A stretch of 13,941 nucleotides of DNA, taken from assembly GCA_035263645.1 (NCBI GenBank), contig DATFRD010000269.1, positions 1 to 13,941 of the forward strand. The letters run 5' to 3'. This document shows positions 8,725 to 13,941 of this stretch, in pieces (positions within the stretch are counted from its first letter, which is position 1; every line of letters begins with the position of its first letter). Made by a program: the position numbers and the translations under genes. Under the pieces are notes generated by a model, which was given only the letters and a program-made list of their open reading frames with translations, had not been told where the DNA came from and ran no database searches. Source of the stretch: CF-161 sp035263645 (GTDB taxonomy: Bacteria; Chloroflexota; Dormibacteria; Dormibacterales; Dormibacteraceae).

Positions 8725-9383
8725 CCCCGGTCAGGGTGGTCCCCTCGATCCTCTCTGCCGACCTCACCTGCCTCGGCGCCCAGGTTCGGGAGGCGGCGGC
8801 CGCCGGAGCGGACCGGATCCAGGTCGACGTGATGGACGGCCACTTCGTGCCCAACCTGACGTTCGGCCCCGACGTGGTCCGCGCGGTGCGCCGCGCCGTC
8901 CCCGAGCTGCCCATCGAGGCCCACCTGATGGTGGAGCGTCCGGAGCTGTTCGTGGAGCAGTTCGCGGAGGCCGGCGCCGACTACGTCCTGGTCCAGGTCG
9001 AGTCCACGACCTCGCTGTGGCGAACCATCCTGGCGATCTCGCACGCCGGCGCGACGCCCGGGGTCGTGCTCAACCCGGCCACGCCGGTCGAGATGCTGAG
9101 CGAGGTTCTGGGCGAGGTATCCCTGGTGAACGTGATGACGGTGGAGCCGGGGTTCGGCGGCCAGGCCTTCATCGAGGCGATGGTGCCCAAGATCGCGCGG
9201 CTGCACGCCCTGGCGCCCGCCGTGGAGATCGAGGTGGACGGCGGCATCGACGCCCGCAGCACGCCGCTGGTGGTGGGGGCGGGGGCGACCCTGCTCGTGG
9301 CCGGCAGCTCGGTGTTCGGGCACGCGGAGGGCGTCGCCGCCGGCATCGGGGCGCTCCGCCGCGCGGCCGGAGACGCGGGATGA
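8721..9383 (+). CDS. rpe: Ribulose-phosphate 3-epimerase
   Basis: Interconverts ribulose 5-phosphate and xylulose 5-phosphate, feeding transketolase. The 220-residue TIM barrel has PSILSADL at 8-15, VDVMDGHFVPN from 35, EAHLMV (His68), VEPGFGGQ and EVDGGID (Asp173). Family members normally bind a metal through His, Asp, His, Asp; here the first His is replaced by Gln34 (QVDVMD in place of HVDVMD), while Asp36, His68 and Asp173 are kept. The substitution is visible in the DNA (CAG at 8820-8822) and may be a lineage variant rather than a defect. The GTG start overlaps the pgl stop (GTGA). It is the last gene of the operon and converges with the kinase-like gene. Confidence 0.95.
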   Translation: MTPVRVVPSILSADLTCLGAQVREAAAAGADRIQVDVMDGHFVPNLTFGPDVVRAVRRAVPELPIEAHLMVERPELFVEQFAEAGADYVLVQVESTTSLWRTILAISHAGATPGVVLNPATPVEMLSEVLGEVSLVNVMTVEPGFGGQAFIEAMVPKIARLHALAPAVEIEVDGGIDARSTPLVVGAGATLLVAGSSVFGHAEGVAAGIGALRRAAGDAG

Positions 9384-9474
9384 GGCGACACGGCCGCACA
9401 CGCTCGGGGCATGGATGCCGGCGATCATCGTCGGGCCCACCGGCGTGAGGACCCTGGCGCGCTGACCCATGAAG

Positions 9475-9570
9475 CCCCTTCCCCCTTGCGGGGGAGGTGG
9501 CGCCAGGGGCCGGAGGGGGGTTCGATCCAGCAGTCCCCCTCCCCCAACCCCTCCCGCGAGGGGAGGGGGG
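9475..9570. repeat. G/C-tract inverted-repeat element between convergent genes
   Basis: A roughly 96-bp element made of runs of C and G. One small hairpin pairs CCCCC (9481-9485) with GGGGG (9490-9494); another pairs CCCCTC (9548-9553) with GAGGGG (9558-9563). The inner flanks GGAGGGGG (9512-9519) and CCCCCTCC (9535-9542) also pair, so the whole region can fold as a branched palindrome. It lies between the 3' ends of rpe and the minus-strand kinase-like gene, 11 bp from the latter's stop. Similar intergenic repeats are dispersed in many GC-rich genomes as small REP- or MITE-like elements. It might terminate transcription from both sides, but there is no T-run. The rest of 9384-9580 shows no gene; GGCAT-GG-ATGCC at 9408-9419 is a small extra palindrome. 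Confidence 0.7.
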
Positions 9571-9580
9571 CTACCCGGAG

Positions 9581-11263
9581 CTAATTCCCGACTCGCTCCA
9601 CGGTGAAGACGCAGCAGAACGTCCCCGTCACGCAGCCACACTCCGTCTCCTCGATAGCCCAGTCGTTGGCCAGGCCGCCCCAGCGGAGCGCGGACTCGAA
9701 CGCCGCCACCCAGAAATGGCACGCCTTGGCCGGCTTCACGCGGCCGAGCGCGAACAGGTTGGAGTAGTGGATGATCCAGAACTGGCGCCGGTCGATCTGC
9801 TTCCAGGCGTGGAGCGGCTCGCCGCGGACGCGGTCCATGCTGTGGTTGAAGACGTAGAGCGCGTCCGCCACCTTGCTCTCGGGTTTGCCCATCATCCGGA
9901 ACGGCTTGGGCTGGGTGCTGCGCAGCCAGTCCTCGGTGACCGTCCGGCCCAGGGTCCTCAGGTGGGCGGCCGCGTCGGCCTGGAAGACCGCCTCGAAGGC
10001 CTCGGCCAGGCGGCTGCACTCGTCGGTGGTGGCCGTTCGCTCGCCGTTGTCGGGCGGCTCCTCCATCAGGTAGCGCTGCATCCCGGCCACCTCGAGGACC
10101 TGCGGCCAGTAGCGCTCGGCCGTCGTCCTCGCGTGACGCATGAGGCAGGCGAAGTACGAGTTGAGGATCGGCAGGTCGTGGCTCTCCAGGCTGGGCACGC
10201 CCATCTTGTGGAGCATGGTGACCGCCGAGTCCGCGGCAACCGGAGCCGGGACCTGGGCGAACGACGCCTGCTGCCACGCCTGCGGGGCCGCCTCGACCTC
10301 AGCCCACCGGCCGGGCGGCTCCAGGCCGGCCGTGGAGAGGGGCGCGAACTGCTGCTGCTGCGCCGGCCGGGAGGCGGGCCGGGCCGGCCGGCGCGGCTGC
10401 GGCGGCTCCACGTCGGGGACCTCCACCAGCTCCTCGAGCAGCTCCCACACCGACTGGTGGCGCTCCGCCGGGTCCTTGGAGAGCGCCCGGGTCAGCGCGC
10501 GGTCGACACCCGGCGGCAGGCGCCGGTTGCGCGCGTTGGCCGAGGGCACGTGCCCGTTCAGGGTCGCCGTCAGGATCTCGCCCACGGTCCGCCCGCTGAA
10601 CAGCGGCGTCTCCGTGAGGATCTCGAAGATCAGCACGCCGATCGCGTACACGTCGGCTCGGCGGCTGGGCTCCTTGCCCTCGACCTGCTCGGGCGCCAGG
10701 TACTGGGGCGAGCGGAGGTTGTAGCCAGGGCTCGTGAGGGCCATCGGGCCGGTGCGCCGGCTGGCGATGCCGAACTCGGCCATGTAGGCGCGGCCCGAGG
10801 TGTCGACCAGGATGTTGTTCGGCTTCAGGACCCGGCACACCAGGCCCAGGTCGTGGGCCCGCTCCAGCGCGTCAGCGATCTGGCTGACCACGCTCCAGAG
10901 CAGGTCGGGGTCGACACGGCCCTCTGCAATGAGGTCGTCGAGGGTCGGCGCCTCGAGGAAGGGGGCGGTGGCAAAGGTGACGTGGTCGTCCCTGCCCACG
11001 TCGTACATCGGCAGGATCGCGGGGTGGTCCACCCTCGAGCACAGGCTCGCCTCCCGGCGCAGCCGCTCCACGAGCGCCGCCTCGGGCTCGAGCTGGCGAT
11101 CGATGACCTTCAGGGCCCACTGCGAGCCCAGGCTGCCGGTGGCCCGGTAGACGGCCGTGTGCGTGCCGTGTCCGAGACACCTGATGAGCTGATACCCCCC
11201 AACGCTGGAGCCGCCGAGCTCCTGGATGTCTACCACCTCGTCATCCGCCCAATCACCTCGCAT
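9581..11263 (-). CDS. Hanks-type Ser/Thr kinase-like protein (predicted pseudokinase) with C-terminal V4R-like domain
   Basis: A 560-residue protein with no visible signal peptide or membrane segment, so probably cytoplasmic. Residues about 24-275 are a kinase fold: glycine loop GHGTHTAVY (31-39), ATP-binding Lys52, helix-C Glu, APEQ motif and the RRADVYAIG segment. The catalytic loop reads CRVLKPNN (143-150) instead of HRDLKPxN, so the catalytic Asp is Val145, and the DFG motif is EFG (163-165). A Pro/Ala/Gln-rich linker follows (about 275-340). Residues about 350-560 resemble V4R small-molecule-binding domains, ending in ACHF and ETECGCVTGTFCCVF, with Cys at 542, 544, 550 and 551. I chose ATG at 11263; TTG at 11272 is an alternative, and neither has a Shine-Dalgarno. 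It is divergent from gnd. The kinase fold is certain, loss of activity is inferred, and the V4R assignment is moderate. Confidence 0.85.
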   Translation of the reverse strand: MRGDWADDEVVDIQELGGSSVGGYQLIRCLGHGTHTAVYRATGSLGSQWALKVIDRQLEPEAALVERLRREASLCSRVDHPAILPMYDVGRDDHVTFATAPFLEAPTLDDLIAEGRVDPDLLWSVVSQIADALERAHDLGLVCRVLKPNNILVDTSGRAYMAEFGIASRRTGPMALTSPGYNLRSPQYLAPEQVEGKEPSRRADVYAIGVLIFEILTETPLFSGRTVGEILTATLNGHVPSANARNRRLPPGVDRALTRALSKDPAERHQSVWELLEELVEVPDVEPPQPRRPARPASRPAQQQQFAPLSTAGLEPPGRWAEVEAAPQAWQQASFAQVPAPVAADSAVTMLHKMGVPSLESHDLPILNSYFACLMRHARTTAERYWPQVLEVAGMQRYLMEEPPDNGERTATTDECSRLAEAFEAVFQADAAAHLRTLGRTVTEDWLRSTQPKPFRMMGKPESKVADALYVFNHSMDRVRGEPLHAWKQIDRRQFWIIHYSNLFALGRVKPAKACHFWVAAFESALRWGGLANDWAIEETECGCVTGTFCCVFTVERVGN

Positions 11264-11409
11264 CGTACCCAATGCGTACGCGCAGACGCGACCGCACCCG
11301 GCCTCCGGACCGGCCCGGCGACGGCCGCCCCATGAGGTCCCGGCACAGCAGGTAGCGCCCCCTGTGGCACCTGACCGGTCCCTTTCCTCGATTCCGTAGA
11401 CTCAGCGCC
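11264..11409. promoter_or_regulatory. Divergent intergenic region of kinase-like gene and gnd
   Basis: A 146-bp gap between divergent start codons that must hold both promoters. The gnd side has a clear TAGACT box (11397-11402). On the other side TACGCA (minus strand, 11278-11273) lies 9 nt before the chosen kinase ATG and is a weak candidate -10 box. No operator palindrome stands out. Confidence 0.5.
11397..11402 (+). promoter_or_regulatory. -10 box of long-type gnd, probable leaderless start
   Basis: TAGACT fits the TAnnnT consensus. It ends 7 nt before the GTG at 11410, where transcription would be expected to begin, so the mRNA probably starts at or next to the start codon. No Shine-Dalgarno is seen, which agrees. 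A convincing -35 is not visible; CTGACC at 11371-11376 is 20 nt away, which is too far for a standard spacer. The same hexamer precedes the tRNA gene at 12850. Confidence 0.55.
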
Positions 11410-12837
11410 GTGACCGCGGCTCGCTTCGGGGTGTTCGGCCTGGCCGTGATGGGCCAGAACCTGGCTCGGAACGTGGCCTCTCGCGGCGTACCTGTGGCAG
11501 TGTACAACCGGACGCGGGCGCGCACCGAACGGATGATGGCGGAGCACGGCGGCGAGGCCCGGTTCGTCCCGGCGTTCGACATCAGCTCGTTCGTCGCGGC
11601 CCTCGAACGGCCGCGCACCGTCCTGGTCATGGTCAGGGCCGGCTCGCCGGTCGACGAGGCGATCGACCAGCTCCGTCCCCGTCTCCAGGCGGGCGACATC
11701 CTGATCGACGGCGGCAACTCCTTCTTCGGCGACACCCGCCGCCGGAGCGCCGAGCTGGAGGGCTCCGGCCTGCGGTTCATCGGCACGGGCATCTCCGGCG
11801 GGGAGGAGGGGGCCCTGCACGGCCCCAGCCTCATGCCCGGCGGCACGCTGGACGCCTACGAGCACGTCGAGCCCATCTTCACGCGCATCGCCGCCCAGGT
11901 CGAGGGGGTACCGTGCTGCACCTACATCGGCCCGGACGGGGCCGGCCACTACGTGAAGATGGTCCACAACGGCATCGAGTACGCGGACATCCAGCTGATC
12001 GCCGAGGCGTACGACTTCCTCCGCCAGGGCCTGGGCCTGGGACCCGCCGAGCAGGCGGCGGTGTTCCGGGAGTGGAACCGCGGCGAGCTCGACTCCTACC
12101 TGGTCCAGATCACGGCCGAGGTGCTGGCCAAGCGCGACGCCGCCACCGGGCAGCCGCTGGTGGACGTCATCCTGGACGAGGCCGAGCAGAAGGGCACCGG
12201 GCGGTGGACCTCGCAGGACGCGCTCGGCCTGGGCGTGCCCGTCACGGCGATCACGGAGGCGGTCTTCGCGCGCTCCCTGTCGGCCCAGAGGGAGGGGCGT
12301 CTTGCGGCGTCGAAGCGGCTCCCCGGCCCTCGACGCGCGCTTACGGACGTGGAGGGCATGGTCGACGCGGTCCGGGACGCGCTCTACGCATCGAAGGTCG
12401 TCGCCTACGCGCAGGGCTTCGAGCAGATGGCGGCGGCCGCCCGGATGTACGGCTGGAACCTGGACTTCGGCGCCATCGCGACCATCTGGCGCGGCGGCTG
12501 CATCATCCGGGCTCGCTTCCTGAACCGAATCAAGGACGCCTTCGACGGGCGCCCGGACCTGCCGAGCCTGCTGCTGGCGCCCTACTTCCGCGACGCCGTC
12601 GCGGCCGGCCAGGAGCCCTGGCGCAGGGTCGTCAGGACCGCTGTGGAGATCGGGGTGCCGGTGCCCGCCTTCGCCTCGGCCCTCGCCTACTACGACGGCT
12701 ACCGCCGCGAGCGGAGCCCGGCCAACCTGGTCCAGGGCCTGCGCGACTACTTCGGCGCCCACTCCTACCGCCGCCTGGACCGCGAGGGAAGCTTCCACAC
12801 ACGGTGGGCGCAAGACGGCGCCGAGGTCGAGGCGTAG
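11410..12837 (+). CDS. gnd: 6-phosphogluconate dehydrogenase, decarboxylating, long NADP-type
   Basis: Second 6-phosphogluconate dehydrogenase in the window. At 475 residues it matches the classical long form (Escherichia coli Gnd type). The Rossmann segment reads GLAVMGQN (10-17) and the second strand ends in YNRTRART (32-39); NRT at this place is the usual NADP+-binding sequence. The catalytic Lys is K183 in KMVHNGIEY. The long-form C-terminal helical domain is present with EQKGTGRWT, and the tail ends in RDYFGAHSYRRLDREGSFHTRW, which in this family inserts into the partner subunit of the dimer. It starts at a GTG with no ribosome site behind a TAGACT box, so it is probably leaderless and regulated separately from the operon copy. 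It is divergent from the kinase-like gene and followed 29 bp later by tRNA-Ser. Confidence 0.96.
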   Translation: MTAARFGVFGLAVMGQNLARNVASRGVPVAVYNRTRARTERMMAEHGGEARFVPAFDISSFVAALERPRTVLVMVRAGSPVDEAIDQLRPRLQAGDILIDGGNSFFGDTRRRSAELEGSGLRFIGTGISGGEEGALHGPSLMPGGTLDAYEHVEPIFTRIAAQVEGVPCCTYIGPDGAGHYVKMVHNGIEYADIQLIAEAYDFLRQGLGLGPAEQAAVFREWNRGELDSYLVQITAEVLAKRDAATGQPLVDVILDEAEQKGTGRWTSQDALGLGVPVTAITEAVFARSLSAQREGRLAASKRLPGPRRALTDVEGMVDAVRDALYASKVVAYAQGFEQMAAAARMYGWNLDFGAIATIWRGGCIIRARFLNRIKDAFDGRPDLPSLLLAPYFRDAVAAGQEPWRRVVRTAVEIGVPVPAFASALAYYDGYRRERSPANLVQGLRDYFGAHSYRRLDREGSFHTRWAQDGAEVEA

Positions 12838-12849
12838 GGCGCCGACCGG

Positions 12850-12855
12850 TAGACT
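12850..12855 (+). promoter_or_regulatory. -10 box of tRNA-Ser
   Basis: TAGACT 11 nt upstream of the mature tRNA 5' end, identical to the hexamer before the long gnd. It gives the tRNA its own promoter despite the gnd stop only 12 bp upstream. No clear -35 is seen. Confidence 0.5.
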
Positions 12856-12866
12856 CTCTCTGCCGC

Positions 12867-12960
<94 letters not shown>

Positions 12961-13045
12961 TTCGAACTCGGATCGCACCCCGCGCCGCACCGAAGGAGCA
13001 GCCGCCCGGTCCGCCTGACGCCAACCGTGACGCCAACCCCGCCCC

Positions 13046-13202
13046 TCACTGGCCATCGACCGGGGCCTCCCGCAGGGCCAAGTCCACCGCCCGCGCCGCA
13101 TCCCGCTGAAGCGTTGGCGTCACGTGGCTGTACAGGTCGAGCGTGATCGCGATCGTGGAGTGACCCAACATCTCGGACGCCACCTTCGAGGCGTCAGCTG
13201 CT
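13046..13202 (-). pseudogene. Tyrosine recombinase (phage-type integrase), C-terminal remnant
   Basis: On the minus strand, the last 45-50 residues before the TGA at 13046 read as the end of a phage-type tyrosine integrase: SKVASEMLGHSTIAITLD followed by LYSHVTPTLQRDAA. This part carries the conserved LGH histidine and the Tyr nucleophile (in DLYSH). The earlier catalytic residues (Arg and HxxR), the core-binding domain and the N terminus are all absent. The frame stays open further upstream to about 13408 but there covers the antisense of the SprT-like remnant, so integrase similarity stops near 13200. Orientation, with the 3' end facing the tRNA about 90 bp away, is the usual layout for an element integrated at a tRNA. 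Not functional as an integrase. Confidence 0.75.
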
Positions 13203-13205
13203 GGT

Positions 13206-13592
13206 CGCCCGGAGATCTTCGTCTCGCCCCTGCTTGCAGACTCCGTCGAGGTCGGCGCCGTTCTGGTCCACGAGCTCATCCACGCCGCCCACCCAGACGC
13301 CGGCCACAGAGGTGCGTTTAAACGCGCCGCGCTCGCGCTCGGCCTCACCGGACGGATGACCGCCACCACCCCCGGCGCCCAGCTGCGCCACGACCTGGTT
13401 GCGCTCACCGAGCAGATCGGCCAGCCCTACCCCCATGGCGAGATCCACGCGCCCACCGACGAGCGCAAGCAGTCCACGCGGATGCTCAAGCTTCAGTGCC
13501 CCGGCTGCGGGTACGTGATCCGCACCACCCGGACGTGGCTCGATGTCGGCGTCCCGCTCTGCTGCTGCGGAGAGGACTTCGAGGTGGCCACT
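13206..13592 (+). pseudogene. SprT-like zinc metalloprotease, truncated remnant
   Basis: Frame starting AGRPEIFVSPLLAD, then VHELIHAAH (HExxH zinc motif, codons 13269-13283) and a downstream GHRGAFKRAA that should supply the third His ligand. TGRMTATTPG and TRMLKLQCPGCGY follow, then a zinc ribbon of CPGC (13497-13508) and CCCG (13560-13571). This pattern is typical of SprT-like proteins carried by actinophages and related mobile elements. No ATG or GTG precedes the HExxH motif in frame (the frame opens only after a TGA at 13161-13163), and the 5' edge abuts the integrase remnant, so the start is lost. Similarity ends near 13592, while the frame runs on to 13769 across the antisense of the next gene. 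A start at ATG 13356 would omit the zinc-protease motif. Probably a decayed fragment. Confidence 0.7.
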
Positions 13593-13620
13593 CCAGGGAC
13601 GCCGTCGACCGCTGGCCGGA

Positions 13621-13941
13621 CTACCACGTCAATTCCTCGCGGCGTGCCCACCACGCCTCGGCGGCGTCCATCGCTCTCTCCGCCTCGGGCACGCCCACTG
13701 TTCCAGTTACTCCGATTTTCTCATCCATTAACCCGGCCGTTGCGACCCAGTGCAGGGGAATCAGGGTGATCTGCGCCGGGAGCAACCGGCGCTCGTCGGA
13801 CGTCACGGGTTCGGGAGCGGAACTCTCGTAGGCGTCGCAGAGTTCGCGGAGGTCGACGTTGGCGCCACTCTCAGATGCCCAGTACAGGCTGCCGGCCACG
13901 TCGTAGAGCCGCTCCCGGATGCGCACGAAATCCAGATCGAG
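13621..13941 (-). CDS. C-terminal part of an APH/homoserine-kinase-fold phosphotransferase (tentative), cut by window edge
   Basis: Minus-strand frame open from the right edge to the TAG at 13621, giving 106 visible C-terminal residues. It starts LDLDFVRIRERLYDVAGSLY, which resembles the metal-binding aspartate segment and following helix of aminoglycoside phosphotransferase-like enzymes (D-x-D-F, then RxYDxA). A helical tail follows with DLRELCDAYESS, ERRLLPAQ and LHWV. An internal GTG at 13926 is not the true start, because the similarity continues upstream of it. Codon use is less GC-extreme than in the pentose phosphate genes. The substrate cannot be told from this fragment. It may be cargo of the element at the tRNA, or chromosomal flanking DNA. 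Coding status is fairly likely; the family call is tentative. Confidence 0.5.
   Translation of the reverse strand, partial: LDLDFVRIRERLYDVAGSLYWASESGANVDLRELCDAYESSAPEPVTSDERRLLPAQITLIPLHWVATAGLMDEKIGVTGTVGVPEAERAMDAAEAWWARREELTW

Noticed and set aside
8661..10277. Minus-strand frame crossing rpe, the intergenic repeat and part of the kinase-like gene
   Set aside because: It passes through the palindromic repeat and is antisense or out of frame to two clear genes.
9497..11335. Long open frame (612 codons) on the plus strand opposite the kinase-like gene
   Set aside because: The minus strand carries clear kinase motifs throughout; the plus-strand product is low-complexity and matches no family.
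13676..13684. CTCTCCGCC matching the tRNA acceptor end, considered as a second att site
   Set aside because: Only 9 bp match and the flanks differ; it lies inside a coding frame and is expected by chance in such GC-rich DNA.

Overview
The window comes from a strongly GC-rich bacterium. OpcA next to Zwf, a fused transaldolase/phosphoglucose isomerase, GTG starts, 4-bp stop/start overlaps and a probable leaderless gene all suit an actinobacterium or a Chloroflexota/Dormibacterota-type lineage. The sequence alone does not decide between them.

Positions 1-9383 (+) hold one tightly packed pentose-phosphate-pathway operon: transketolase (5' end cut by the window edge), Tal-Pgi fusion, short-type 6-phosphogluconate dehydrogenase, glucose-6-phosphate dehydrogenase, its assembly factor OpcA, 6-phosphogluconolactonase and ribulose-phosphate 3-epimerase. 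Five of the six junctions are ATGA or GTGA overlaps; only the short gnd has its own spaced Shine-Dalgarno. The operon covers the oxidative branch (Zwf, Pgl, Gnd) and nearly all of the non-oxidative branch (Rpe, Tkt, Tal), plus Pgi linking to glycolysis. Ribose-5-phosphate isomerase is the only step not seen here.

Positions 9384-9580 lie between convergent genes and hold a G/C-tract inverted-repeat element. On the minus strand, 9581-11263 encodes a Hanks-type kinase-like protein whose catalytic HRD and DFG motifs are degenerate (CRV and EFG). A linker joins it to a C-terminal domain resembling V4R small-molecule-binding domains. It is divergent from a second, long-type 6-phosphogluconate dehydrogenase (11410-12837), which probably starts from a leaderless GTG behind a TAGACT box. 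The two Gnd enzymes differ in class and probably in cofactor preference.

From 12867 the window changes character: a tRNA-Ser(GGA) gene is followed by the C-terminal remnant of a tyrosine integrase (minus strand), a remnant of an SprT-like zinc metalloprotease (plus strand), and the C-terminal end of an apparent aminoglycoside-phosphotransferase-fold protein running off the right edge. This looks like the worn end of an integrative element inserted at the tRNA. The most notable item in the window is the predicted pseudokinase-V4R protein lodged between two sets of pentose-phosphate genes.
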